Positions 14,401-29,400 of a stretch of 64,000 nt of DNA are shown here, in pieces. The notes under the pieces are model-generated. The model made no database searches and had not been told where the DNA came from. It worked only from the letters and a program-made list of their open reading frames with translations. Within the stretch, counting starts at the first letter, position 1, and every line of letters begins with the position of its first letter. A program made the translations under genes and the position numbers. Source of the stretch: Bathymodiolus brooksi (lineage: Eukaryota > Mollusca > Bivalvia > Mytilida > Modiolidae); NCBI GenBank assembly GCA_963680875.1, contig OY804582.1:55136646-55200645 (forward strand). Direction: 5' to 3'.

Positions 14401-17400
14401 AAAAACAAAATGTTGGTTTCAAATTTTGATTTTATAGTTAAACCTGGTTGTTTCAAATTGGAATGAGTTATTTTCCTTGAAACTATCAGTTAGGGTTAGG
14501 GTTATGGTGTTTAATGCCACTTTCAACAGTATTTCAGTTATATCGTGGCAGTCAGTTTTATTAGTGGAGGAAACTGGAGTACCAGGAGAAAACCACTGGC
14601 TAACATAATGTTGTATCGAGTACACCATGCCATGTGCAGGATTTGAACTCACAATGTTTGTGGTGATAGGCACTGATTGCATAAGTAGTTGTAAATCCAA
14701 TACCATATGATCACGACCACGACCATGACGGCCCAAATACTCTCAGTAATCTCAGTAATATGATCAAAGTTGTCAGTGACTTGCAGAAGATCGGTGGCCA
14801 TTTTTTTCAAGATACCCTGGTTTCTTGCACCAATTAAACCGACTGCCATGAATATACCCTAACTTTTATAATTTTAATTAATATTATATGGTCGTTTAAC
14901 TGTATTTTTTTTCTTTTTTCTTTCTTTCAATGTTTCTGATTTGGTCCATTAACAAGGACACAATTAATAGGTTTTGACTATATATATATTTTTTTTAAAT
15001 ATTTTCTTTCGATCTTTGTGATATGCTGATTGTTATTTTCACTGACAGATGAATCGGGAGCATCTGCTAAAGATGCCGGGAGTACAGGTCCGACTCCCCA
15101 ACCTCTAGATACGACTGTTGTATCATCAACTCTGACTGGAGATGATACAACAGGACATAAAACACCAACAACAGAACCACTTGGTAACAACAACATATCC
15201 CAGAATTCAATAACAGTTGCTAATAGTTACAGTCTTCTGCTTTTTCTTAACATTATTAACCCAATTTTCTTTCAGTTAAATTACATGAATGTTTGCAGAG
15301 AAAAATGCTATACTAATAAAAGTGTAGATATTAAATTTAGTGTGAACGATGCATTTCTGGAATAACGTTCATCAGGTACTCTCAAAGACAAAATATTTGA
15401 AAGCCAATTTTTTTTTAAAGTTTAATTATTTTTCATGTAAAAATTTGCTAAATTGAAATATCTATGGCAAGCTAAAACATTCATGGTAAATTTCAACTCT
15501 TGTAATTTCTTTTTACCTACTTTTCATTTCTGTTTATATATTGATATTAATATACATGCATGTAGGAACATCATATTTAATGAGGCATTATTTATTGAGA
15601 TTTCAAGTTAGTTGTATTTGAAACACAGTAAGTTGACATAATTGTTTATCAACTTCGGTTTGTCCCCATATATTTAAAAAAACTTATACAGAGATAATTT
15701 TTTGACCAATATTAATGACATTTTTGCTCACAAATGCAAAATATTCTGAAGTTTTTCACCATATTCCTCATATATTTTGTTTATTCCTAGTTTTCAACTT
15801 TTTACGATTTAAACACAGTTTTCAATTCTTGAAGTTCAAAAATGACTATAATACTACAGTAGCCTTGTAATGTTCACATTAAGAGTTGTGTTTAAATCAT
15901 GAAGTTTTTAAAATCTTAAATCACAAAATCATATGATGTTTCTAAACAAAAATATTTTTTTTTTATATTTGTGAGGGAACATTTCTGCAATATTGGTTAA
16001 GAAATAATCTCTGCATAATTTTTTGAAAAATTGTGGTTTTACATGAAATATATAGGGGGAAAATCAGAGGTGAGAATATACAATTAATGACTTGTATTAA
16101 GATTGACACGATGATTTATCTACCCTGATGAAGTGATAATTACCAAGGCCAATGGACTGATAAATATCATGTCAACCGATATCAAAAGTCAATAATTGTT
16201 TTATTAAATGACATTAATGTTAAAGGAGTTGTGATTGGTTGATAAAAATACACCTTCCAATCAAAACATTTGATTTAAAGCGAGCATCATAAGGATTCCC
16301 CAATCTATATTTGGGTACATGACAGTTATGATACTCTAATTGTCTACCTCTCATGTAAGATTGCATGGTGATCATAATGATTGATCAAAAAGGGTGATTT
16401 ATGGGTTGATCAATCAAGAAAGCAGATTTTATTTAGTCATTTAATGAACAATTATGTTCACTTACTGTGTGTTATATTGAGACTTTGTTTTATTGTCGTG
16501 CCTAATTTTATCATTGGAAGAAGATTCGAAAAAAAAATTGACAACACAAGTGTTACAATGCCATCTCCCTCCCCATTTGCAGTTGATCCACTTGTTCTCA
16601 TTATATTTGTCTAATCTTGTAACAGAATTTAGATTTATTTAAAGCGATTGTAGTTGATCTGCTTATTTACATTAACAGTTGAATTTAACTTATTTATTTT
16701 GCACTAACTAAAATAACCTATTTTCCACCAGAATAAACTAGATCAATGAGGATTGGTTAGTAAAAGCGTAGATAGCTAATTTAGTGCACACACAACACGT
16801 TTCTGGAATAACCTTCATCAGGTATGCCCTGAATCGAAAGATTGGAAAGCCAAATAATTTAAATTTTGGGAGCAATAAAACCAAAGAACCTACACAGGAT
16901 AGCCAAAATCAGCTAAGGTCACCTATGCCTGAGGGAGGAGAACCTTAGTTTTATTAATAATTATATTATTTAGGAACTGTAAAATTCTGTAATAAATATA
17001 TCTAATTAAGCAGTTTTGTGAACAGTTCAATGAAATAAGGTTATTATAAAGTTGAGAGATAGAGTGGAAAACAAGTAAATGTGCTGTAATAAGGTTTTTC
17101 TAAATTCAGTATTTCATGGACAAATTGGATATACATGTACAGTCAAACTTATTTAGAGGTTACCTTTGGGTGGGACAAAGAAAAAGGGGTTTTCAAGTCA
17201 GATGACCTCTAAAGGAGGTTTCAATTCATAAAAAAAATTCTATAACAGAACAAGAAAAAGATGACCTTTTAATACAGGTGACTGTGTAATAGAGGTGACC
17301 ACATAGGCAGGTTTGATTGTATATGGTTTTAAATGTTCTATTAATTAATACGATTTTGATCACAATATTAGGTAGAATATATTACTTTTCAGCATAAGCC

Positions 17401-20400
17401 TTCAACATGAAAAAGAGGAGGTGGAGGAACATTTACTAATAATTTGTTTTGCTTTATATATTATTTCTATATTAAAAGTGATATGACCATCCAAGCATAC
17501 CTGTATGGGTGTGAAGGATAAGGTCATTCTTATAATGAGCCTGAGGCTCAGGAAGGGTAGTATTATATGGTATATTATTTTGCCATGATCAAACATGAAA
17601 GATGAGGATCACTCTTATGATGAATCTGAGGCTCAAGAAGGGGTATTATTATAAGGCATATTATTTTGCCACAAGCAAACATTACATGCACACCTTGCCA
17701 TCTCAAAATAAAATAATTGTCAGTTGAAATGTAATCCAGGTGACCCTAAGGTGACTGACTTGGGGTCATGACTTGACCTCATTGTTGTTCAGAGCAAAAT
17801 AATATGCTATGTAATATGTAATTCCCTGGAAAAGACGGGACATGATATCCTGATTCTGAGCTAATCAGTCTTTCCTCTAACTTTTTAATGATGATGTGTG
17901 CTTAGCGGAAATAGCAGCAATTGCCAATTTTATAGTATTTGGATTGATCTGATTGGCATCAAACCCACGATTTACCCTACTCGATGCAAGCATGTTTACC
18001 ATTACACTACTGAATTCGAAGTGGTTTGGAAAAGGGAATGTTCTCATTTATTTTCAAAGCACATCAACATATTAAGAAGATTAACATTAATTTTTCTGTG
18101 ATATAGACAAAATTATAATTTAGATTTTACCTTTTTCATGTGATGAAAATATAAATTAATTTGTACATTTATCATGTGATGCATATGAATAGATTTGTGG
18201 TTTTATCATGTGATGCATATAAATAGATTTGTAGTTTTATCATGTGATGCATATAAATAGATTTGTAGTTTTATCATGTGATGCATATAAATAGATTTGT
18301 AGTTTTATCATGTGATGCATATAAATAGATTTGTAGTTTTATCATGTGATGCATATAAATAGATTTGTAGTTTTATCATGTGATGCATATAAATAGATTT
18401 GTGGTTTTATCATGTGATGCATATAAATAGATTTGTGGTTTTATCATGTGATGCATATAAATAGATTTGTAGTTTTATCATGTGATGCATATAAATAGAT
18501 TTGTAGTTTTATCATGTGATGCAATAGATTTGTAGTTTTATCATGTGATGTATCATGTGATGTATTAATATTGCTTTTTTAAGATGCTGATAAAGAACCT
18601 CTCACAGAAGATGAAGAATCAAAATCAAAAGGTAACATTTTCTTAATAAAATGAAAAACAAAACCAAATCATCAGAACAGTTCTAGGGTTTAGGGTTATG
18701 GTGTCTAACGCCAATTTCAACAATATTTCAGTTATATCGTGACGATCAGTTTTATTGTTGGAGGAAACCGGAGAAACCCACAGACCTGCTGCAAGTCACT
18801 GACAAACTTTATCACATAATGTTGTATCGAGTACACGTCACCATGAATGGGATTCGAACATACAACTTGAGTGATGATAGGCACTGATTGCATTGGTAGT
18901 TAAAACTACCATATGATCACGATCACGGTGGCTCCTGATTTTTTGGGGGTTTTTTTTGTGATACACTAACATCTAACAACATCCTGTATGTGGTCCATAT
19001 CAGGTAATAATTCATTCATCTTTGACCATCCAATCATATGCAAGACAGTTAAATATATTGAACAGCTCTCAGCATGTGCTTGGGTTTTAATACCTCAATG
19101 TTTGGTAGGCTGGTTGCTTAAATGATCTGTAGAAAATATGACCCCTGATATTCCCCTATATGTGCTGTTGATAGATGTTAGAATATAACTAACTAAAGAT
19201 TCAACATATATTTAATTTTAAGTACATTTTGAAATTATTTTGAAATAATGGAACAGGAAATATTGTGCCTAAATTAAAATGCTTTTGAAAACCATAATTA
19301 TGTCAAATGTTTTTGGCAATTTTCTTTACATAGTAGATGAAACAATTACAGACGATAAATCAGAAGAAAAGGGGAAAGATGATACAATACAGGTATGTCC
19401 TGACCATTTGTAGGATTGCTTGCTGTAAGAATATTGTGTTGTAGTTGGAGTTCATTGTTTTGCTAATTCATAATACGCTATGCAATGTGACAATTTTCAT
19501 TTAAGTGTTATTTTCCCTCTCCCTAGGTTAAATGTGAATTAGAGAGATTTTCTCAGTTTATATGTAGCTGAGAATATTTGCTTAGAATTGATTGAAAATG
19601 TCAAAGACACTCTACTTTAATATAGACTAAATTTGTTTTAATGCATACTATTAATTATAGTGATTTTTTTCAATACTCGCTATGAATTTTGCTAGTTTGA
19701 TTCCCACCTGTTATGGTTTGGTTCATGGTGTTTAATGCCACTTTCAACAATATTTCAGTTATATTGTGGTTGTCAATTTTATTGATGGAGGAAATCGGAG
19801 AAAACCACCGACCTGTCGCAAGTCACTGATAAACTATATCACATAATGTTGTATCGAGTAAACATTCGCCTGAGCGGGATTTGAACTCACAATGTTAGTG
19901 GTGATGGGCACTGATTGCATAGGTAGTCATAAATCCAACTACCATACAATCATGACCACGATGCCCCCCCTCCCCCTTTCCCCCCACCTGTTATGAGGTG
20001 TATTGGTTAAAACTTATGTTATAAGTTATAATGTTTGTCAGTTACTTGCGACAGGGAGTTGGTCCTTTTTTCTTCAGGAACTCCAGTTTCATCAGCCAAT
20101 AAAACTGACCACCAAGGTATAGCTGTAATATTGTTGAAAGTGGCATCGGTAAATGCACATATCCCATAACACAAATGCAAATTTCTTTTTGTAATCATGT
20201 TAAGCTTTGAAGTAGATGATTCACTGTAGCTACGGTATATACACTTTCCTGTTTAAAATATTGAAAATGATAATAAGACTTTTGCTTTGATAGGAGCAGG
20301 TGTCAGAGATACCACCAGCACCTGTAGCAGAGCTAACGAAGATTACTACGGAGTATGAAGAAAGTAGTGACGATGAAGAATCAGAAGTTATAGATATTGC

Positions 20401-23400
20401 TAAAGTAGGTCGTTGCTGTCTAATTGGGTTATATGGGAAAAATGAATTTATGTTTATTTATTGTTTTTATTATGATTAACTGGTTTTTCAAATTAATATG
20501 TGGAAGTTACTTGCTTGGCTTATTTTTGTTTTGGCTCAGATGGTCCAAATCCATTGAGACAATTACAGTCTCTGGAATAGTAGCCACAACTGTTTGACTG
20601 ATTGTGATGAATTGGTGAATGATCGGTGACATATCCAAAATTGACGAATGCAAACGTATTTGACTGATTGCATCTGTCACTGACGAATGCTATTCATCAT
20701 TACCTTGATAACCGTCAAATCAATTAATGATATACAGCTGAGCATATGACAGATTCATATATATCTAAAATTTTAACACAAAGCATAACAAATTATGCAA
20801 CAGTTTACTTTTTGAACATAAAGAGAGAAAAAAACCTCATAATTATAAGTGTAACATTTTGGTTAAAATATTAAGTGTTTTAACTGATTTGATTCTGACA
20901 AAATGTCGACTTTTTAAAACGCTTATCTAAAATACCAACTTAATACATGTTCAACAAACAAAAATTACTGTTGGTCTTTGAGAATTTATAATTAATTAAG
21001 TAGGTACAGGTATAGATCACAAATGTAAAATAAGAATTTGAAAGAAATAGTTTTCAAATAGATTTATTGTTTGCAAATGTTACTTCTACATAATTCTTTT
21101 TATGAAGTTGACATTTTACACTTGGTAGTCTATGAATATGACCTGTGCAATTTTTTTTTGACATCAAAATTAATCAAAGAATAATTGACTTTTCATTGAG
21201 ATATTTAAACTTCCCATTGAATGAACTCCACATAGACTTTACTCGTAAGGATTAATTATATTATATTTAGAAAAATGAAATAGCTAGCTTTGTCTAATCT
21301 TAGGAGAAAAAATTTCTTTTTCTTGACTTCCAAATGCCACTAACAATTAAATTCAGTCAAACTTCATTATCATTAATGCTGATTAGCCATTTCCTTTGAT
21401 TTCTCTTAGTAAAAAAACATTAGAGAAATCTGAAGGGGCAATCAAGAATGGACACTACAGAGAAACTGACAACATTGGGTACACAACACACAAGACAAAG
21501 ACAAACAATCCAGAGAAACTGACAACATTGGGTACACAACACACAAGACAAAGACAAACAAAACACAAAAACACAACACAGAAAACTAAAAAGATGAACA
21601 ACACTGACCCCACCAAACATCGGGAGTGACCCCAGGTGCTAGGGAAGGGTAAGTAGTTCCTGCTTCTTATAGGACACCCAAAGTGGTACTCATAGATATA
21701 GAATTTGGTTCGTTTGTAGTACTTTTCTGGATATCTGGATAACGTGAAAATTTGTATAATTTGAAGTTAAATCATCAGTCCCTTCGACCTTGACACACTG
21801 AGGTTCAAATGTATGTATTACAAAATTCATGCATCATGTGATTTTATTCTACACCTCCCATGTTCTCTATTGATGTTTCAGGCATGGGAAGATTTAGCTC
21901 TGCCTGCTCATGCTACATATGAAGATCTAGTCAGTGTTTCAGGAAAACCATTGGAAATTCAAAAACGGTCAACAGGAAAAGCTGAAATTAATGAAATCAC
22001 CGTTCAAAGTGAGGCTGTGTCCTTTTTGTCGACATGGAAACCAAAATTAGAGAAAGAACCATCAATGGAAACTATTTTGGAAGTTTCGACACCACCTAAA
22101 CACATCCATCACTTTTGTACCGTGACAAATGAGTATCAATTACCTGAGCAATTCAAACATCTTGGAAGAAAATATCATACACCAGAACAATTTCTAGCCC
22201 CTAAACAGCCATTTAGGGTAAGTATTGATTGTTATAATAGTAATTCATGATTGAAGGCATATATCACCTAGCTGTTGCAAGTCACTGACAAACTTTATGG
22301 CATAATGTTATATCAGGTATGCCTCATCATGAGTGGGATTTGAACCCCCAACTTTACTGGTGATAGGCACTAATATCACGATCACGGCCCGTCTATCTCC
22401 AATAAAACTGATTATAATGCTATAACTAAAATATTACTGAAAAGTGACATAGCTAGTACTGATTACTTAGGTAGATTAAAATCCTACTATCATATGATCA
22501 CGACCAAGACAGCCACTTCTCCTGCAATAAAACTGACTGCAATGTTATAACTAAAATATTACAGAAAAGTGACATAAGTGGTGATAGCTAGTACTGATTA
22601 CTTAGGTAGATTAAAATCCAGTTATCATATTAAGATCACAGGTACAAAAATTCTTCTTAAATTATATAAATGTTTAATAATAAGAGACATCTTTGTTTAA
22701 CTCATAGCAATATTCCCTGTTGGTGCATAGCATAAAATATTTCCATTCTTTCATTTCATTGGATTAGAAAAATTTTAATTTTGCAAGTAGACATACCTGA
22801 AATTTTGATGCATAGAAATTTGTTTTCAGTTTATAACATCTTTGCATACATTAATATTAATTAAAAAAAAACAATCGCTGTGTTTGTATTTTATATTTAA
22901 AAAAAAGTCAAGTTTGTTATTTATGAATAGGAATGAACGGGAATAACAATTTATTATAAAAATTAAGCTTTTTTTTAATAAAAATTTTCAGTTTGCCAGT
23001 AGGGGGCCTAGTTTTAATGAAGCATTAGATGAAGAAACGGCATCACAGATGTCACATGGTACAGAAACAAAAGAATCAGAATATAGTCGCTTAGCAACAG
23101 CTGCTCAGAGGATCCTAAAAGAGGCAGAATTAGATAAAGAAAAATCAAGGGAGGATACTCTTGAAATCTGGAGACAAAGAGCTGAAGAAGTGGTATGAGA
23201 ACAAATCATTATAAAAAAAATTTTAATATGCAGGGTTCTAATTTTTTCACAGATTTAATTGTAGCAAATTGGTATTACAGTGTACAGTGAATCTAGTCCA
23301 AAACAATCCCTGACTTGGTTCCTTTATGCATACGAGGAAGACTTCATTTTAGAGCTTCTCAAGAAAACCGAAAAGAAGCTAGCCCGATCCTTTAATTTTA

Positions 23401-26400
23401 TGTTCCTTTATATAAATGATGTCCTTTCACTAAATAATAAGTTTGGTGATTTTTTTGATCGTAGATATCCCATTGAGCTTGAAATAAAGGATACCACAGA
23501 TACAGCTAGATCTGCTTCATACCTTTACCTACACCTCGAAATTGACAGTGAGGGCTGGTTAACAACAAAACTTTACAACAAATTGGATTATTTCAATTTT
23601 CCCATTGTGAACTTTCCATTTATATGTAGCAACATTCCAGCAGCACCTGTATATGGAGCATATATCTCTCAGTTGATCCGATATTCCAGAGCTTGTGGTT
23701 CCTATCATGATTTCCTTGATAGAGGGTTGCTGCTAACAAGGAAGCTACTGCACCAAGGGTTCCTAGTGGTTAAGTTGAAGTCATCACTTCAACAGTTTAA
23801 TGGTAGCCAGTTCTTAATTTTATGTACATAGGGGTATAAATACCAGTTGAGTTGTTAATGTTATGTACATAGTATAACTACTATGTACATAACATTAACA
23901 ACTCAACTGGTATTTATACCCCTATGTACATAAAATCTTGTAAAATTAATAACTCGACTGGTATCTGTTAAGATACCAGTCGAGTTATTAATTTTACAAG
24001 ATTCATTGATCAATTGGTAAATATATAGAAATTGACCTTAAAGCTAAAAAGTGTGGAATAACAATATCTTAGCTGGAAATAGTGTGACCTTTATACCCTA
24101 ATATTGATGACATAAATCTATATAATGATGATGAAAATTATTTTCATTTTTTAAAATTTATTAATAAAAGTTTATTTGATTTTAGATTGGTATTAAGAGA
24201 GTAATGGTAAAAATCTTGCTGTATAATTATTTTTATTCTTTACTTTGGTAAAAGGTATTTTTATTTTTGGAAAATCTTAAGAGAGTAATGGTAAAAATCT
24301 AGTTTATTTTTATAATTTACTTTGGTTAAAGGTATTTTTATTTTTAGAAAGATGTTTTCTATTACTTTGATATAACAGTTGTTTCTATGAGTTTTGTTTC
24401 TACAATTAATTCCTGTCTTACACTTGTTAGTTTTCTAATTAGTAAATCTGGTATTTCTTCATAATTTGATCATCAATTTCTTATCTTAAATCTAATGATA
24501 ATCAATCAATATTGAATCATGAAATTTACAACTAAGCACCACCCCCATCCCCCCAAGTCAGCCATATCATTTGGACATAAAGTACAGTATGACTATTAAC
24601 CCTGTCTTTCTTTCCTGTCTTTCTGTTAATAAACAGATGTGTTGGAAAATGTTTTATCTTGGCACTTTCACATCACAATTTGACACTTAAGGTCCCTCTC
24701 ACCTGAGTCTGGTTTGTGTGTAAAACCATGTGCATATAAGTATCACAAAATGTCAGTTGCTAGTTTGTGAGCTGTCAGTAACTAGAATTTATATATTCCA
24801 CAAGAATCTAAATGTTCATTGGTATATATACATTTATTTTTTAACATAGATAAAATATTATTTTTTAATTTTTTATTTTTAACAGTTCAGTCAGCCATCA
24901 ATATCAGTAGAAGGTACCAAATTATCATTGAAGTCTGATGAATCCAGATTATACTGGACCCCAGCACCACCAAAACTAGAAGTAGCTCCTGCTAAGGTCA
25001 AGGACATTCTGTTTCCAGATTATGAATCAAAGAGTGTATCCATGGAAACAAGAGAATTGTCAGCAACACAACAAGAAGAAATGGAAGAGAGTTCTGAGTC
25101 TGAAGAAGAAGACATGGAAGTAGATACAGAACAAGAAAGATATGAAGAAATCTTCAGGTATGTAATTCTTCATGATATGAAGTGTGGTCCTTTTATGTTT
25201 TAGGGGCCATTGTGGTTGTGGTCGTATGGTAGTTGTATTTATAACTACATAAACAATCAGTGACTATCACTACTAATGTTGTGAGTTCAGGCTCAGGCGA
25301 GGTGTACTCGATACACCATTATGTGATAAAGTTTCTCAGTGACTTGCAACAGGTCGGTGGTTTTCTCTGGGTACTCCAGTTTCCTCCACCAATAAAACTG
25401 ATGATATAACTGAAATATTATTGAAAGTGGCACTAAACACAAAAACCCTAACCCTTGTATGTTTAAGCTTGAGTAAATTATTTTGTCATCTGTAGTAATT
25501 GACAACAAGAATTTGATTAAATACAACATAAGTTCTGTTGAGCAATGTACAGATTAAGTTTTTACGTCGATGGAATAATGTAAATTTTCTGCAGGATAAA
25601 CAATATTTTAATGTACTGTCTTAAAATCTCAAGTTTATGTGTATTCAGCACAAAACTGGGGAAAGAATCTGAAACTTGCCCGATCCCAGTTTTTAAGTCT
25701 CATACACATAAACTTAATATTTTAGGACACTTCAATATTATTGTATGTATATGTCAAAAAGATATTTTTAGTAGGAGGATGAATCAATTGGGGGAAAATT
25801 GAAATCTATCGAAAATATGACATTTGCCTTGTTACTAGCCACCATGATGTTGGCCTGGTATAAAATAATGATGTTTATTGTATAATAGTTAATTTGTAAT
25901 TTATACATTTTTCCTTTCATTTTCACTATAAAGGGATATTGTCAGTATTAACGAATTGACTCTTATTCTGAAATTATTGATCAGTTTGTTGTCACAGAAA
26001 TGAAGATACCAATGAAGATATAACTCCAGTTTTAAAGATCTTGACATACATTGTCACTAGTATCACAGCTCATCTGAATGGATTCACTGCTGTAATAGAC
26101 TTCCGTTTACTTTCGCAAACTGGGTCCCTGGATTTCTCTGGATGCCTCCACTAATATAGCTGGCCGCCTCGATATAACCTAAATATTGTTGAAAGTAGTA
26201 TGAAACAGCCTTATTCCCCATTCTTACTATGTTTATAGGCTGGTTTATAAGAAGAGCGGCTCCTGTGAAGATTTAACTGAGTATGACATAGCAGCAAAGC
26301 AGAGAAAGCAGGATATTAAAGCTAGGAAGATTAATCCATATGAACCCAGGAAACTTTTGAAAGGGGAACTTCCTCCCCATAAACCAGAACCCTCATGTAA

Positions 26401-29400
26401 GATCATGGATTTTATTTTACTTTTACTCAGAGTAGTGTATATCTACTGTCTGATTTCATATTGCATAGCAATTGTAAGAAAATACAATTCACATATGATT
26501 TTTTTTAACATGAAAAACATTATGAGAATAAAGCTGGGATATTTTTATTAAGTTGTAAAGTTAACATGTAAATGTTTTTTGACTGGTTATTTTCATTTCT
26601 ACATTTTCAGCCACAGATCAATAATTTGTACAATTTCAACTACATGCTGAAAAGTTTATTATACATTCTAACATGAAGTCCTTCATTGACTGTATATAAA
26701 TAATGCTGTGATAAAATTCCCCATATATTTTAATTCGCAAATGCCTATTTTCGAACAAATTAATAACATCTAAGTGATTTCATGTATTCATACAGTACCG
26801 TGGTGCATACAAACATAAACAAACTCTTTTGATTTCTTTACAGTTTAATTTTCTTCCGGAAAAAATACTATAGACAACCATCTGTAGACTTTGACTTTTG
26901 TCATTCGTCATCTTCCGTTACATAGTTTACAAGAAACGCTAATGACATTGACACAAGATGGTTACTGATTTATTTTACGATTTTGTTTACCATTTACTTG
27001 TTTAAGTTGTTAAAATCAAAACACCATCAAATTCTAGCTGTACAATTTCAACTACAGACTAATAATTTGATCTTACATTTTCAGCTTCAGATTCAGCTAG
27101 TCGTCAATCTAGTCCATCTCCAGAAGTCAAGCATAAAAGAGAAATGTCAGACAGTGAAATATTCCCTGTATTTGTACCTCTGAGGTAAATATTCCCTGTA
27201 TTTGTACCTCTGAGGTAACTATTCCCTGTATTTGTACCTCTGAGGTAAATATTCCCTGTATTTGTATCTCTGAGGTAAATATTATTTGATCTTTCATTCT
27301 GATAATTAAGTAATCTCCCCCCCTTTTTTTTTTTTACCAAATAGCTTAGATTTTATAGGGTGGACATTGTGCACCCCCTTTTTTTTGTGAAAATTAAGGA
27401 AAAATATTGACAAATCTTGGTCTCCCCTCTATTTAGAGCCATAAAATGTAGACCCACCCTTTTCAAGAGACTTGAATCTACCTCTGCTTGATATGACATA
27501 TGACAATGTTTCTATTGGAATGAACATACATTTCTGTGTTTAGAAGTTTGAGGTTTGCCAGAGGAGTGGTTCTTATTGTTGTGATGGTTTTATTTTAGAA
27601 AGTACATAAATCTTACAGGGGAAAAAAAGGAATCATTTATAATTTACAGTCATGTGTAGATAGTCTCGTATTTTTCTTCTCCTAATATTGTCTTGAAATT
27701 TAAAGGTTGTCTATAGTTACTGTTTTACTTTTTATTTAAGGAATATTTGAAATTGTTGAATAGGTTATACGATATAAGCTGGCTTGGGTTAGTGTATGCT
27801 TAATAAACCGCAAAGCGGTTTATGAAAAGCGTAAACTTACCCAAACCAGGTTATTTATACAAGTATAACCTGTTCAACAATTTCAAATATTTCTTATAAT
27901 TTAATTTTTATAACAAAATTTAATGATTCCTCGTTTTAGTTACGATTATTTCATGTGACTATTTGAATTTGTCGTTTGCGGATGAACATGTTGGTGACGT
28001 CACAATACCAACCCAGGTTATCAAGTATAACCAATTAATTTTAATTAACAGATGTTCAAACTTTTTCACCTTTGATAATGTATATTATATAGTTGACTTT
28101 GTTCTACAGCAGCCATTAAACAAAATATAATTTAAACATTTTTAAAATGATAATAGATGTTTCCTGAAGTTACACAATAGATGAAACAGGTGCTTGCTGA
28201 CAAATAATTTTATTAAGATATTGAACACCAGTGTTTCATTTTAACATGCATTTATATTAGTTAATGTTTGTATGTTCTTTTTTTTAGGAGATCTCGTTCA
28301 GATCCAAACATGTATACTACAGATGATGACACCCTTTTGGTGCCCCAATCCTACAACATAGCAGTTGATGAGGTAAGTAGTTCTACTGGTACTGGTTTGA
28401 AAACTCTCTGTTCAGTCAAACCAGCCCATGCAGTCACCTGTATTAAAAGGTCACCTTTTTCTTGTCCTGTCATAGAAAATTTCATATGAATTGAACCTCT
28501 TTCAAGAGGTCACCTGTCATAAAAGGCCAATTTTCTTTTTCCCTAAGGTGACTGTAATAACATAAATCTTACAGCGAAAAAAAAAGAAGATTTTTTTATT
28601 ATAACTTATCTGGAATTAGTTCCTAAATAAATTAGGTAGTCATAATATAAAGCTTGAAATTGTTCAAAGACCAATAAATCAATCCAACACCTTACCTTTC
28701 ATTATGTTTTTGTATGTGAATTGATAAATAATGTCATTTTGATGAATTGTGCCATTATTAGCATAATTTGTGTCCATAGAAGAATTAGAGATACTTTTCT
28801 TTTTACATATGAAATTTGAAGTAGTAAGTATTTTATATGAAAAGTTTGATGATACCAAAAGGTTAATCAGAGGTCGTTAATCAGGACAGGCAACAAAAGG
28901 TTAATCAGAGATCAGAGGTAGTTAATCAGGACAGGCAACAAAAGGTTAATCAGAAGCCGTTAATCAGGACAGGCAACACAATCGTCAAAAGAAAAAAGAC
29001 AAACAATGATCTACAAAACACTACACAGAAAACTAAAGATCGTGCAACACGAACCCCACTAAAAACCAGGAGTGAAATCGGGTGCACCGAAAGGGTAGGC
29101 AGTTCCTGCTCCACGTGTGGCACCCGACATGTTACTCTTGTTACAAATGCAACGATAAGTCATGAATGAAGAAAGGACCAGATTCATAATTTAAGGATTT
29201 AGCACAAAATATTTTGTAAATAATAATTCAAATACTCTTTATAGATCAGTAGACAGAAGCAAAATATTAGAAAGATGAAAACCAAATGGAAAGATGAAGA
29301 AAGGAAAGCTAAGAAGGAGGAAGAAATGAGAGAAAGATTAATGAGGATGGTAAGTGATATAGGAAAGCTAAGAAGAAGAAAGAAATGAGAGAAAGATTAA

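Noticed and set aside
20033..20146. Long inverted pair with the SINE at 19718 as a functional hairpin
   Set aside because: They are two separate SINE insertions in opposite orientation; the pairing is only what that predicts.
21396..21629. 77-codon ORF in intron 13
   Set aside because: It lies in a dispersed repeat with an internal duplication; the reading frame is incidental.
23280..23831. A TTC6 exon or separate host gene
   Set aside because: The translation carries reverse-transcriptase motifs, it has no fitting splice phase, and exons 15 and 16 join in phase without it.
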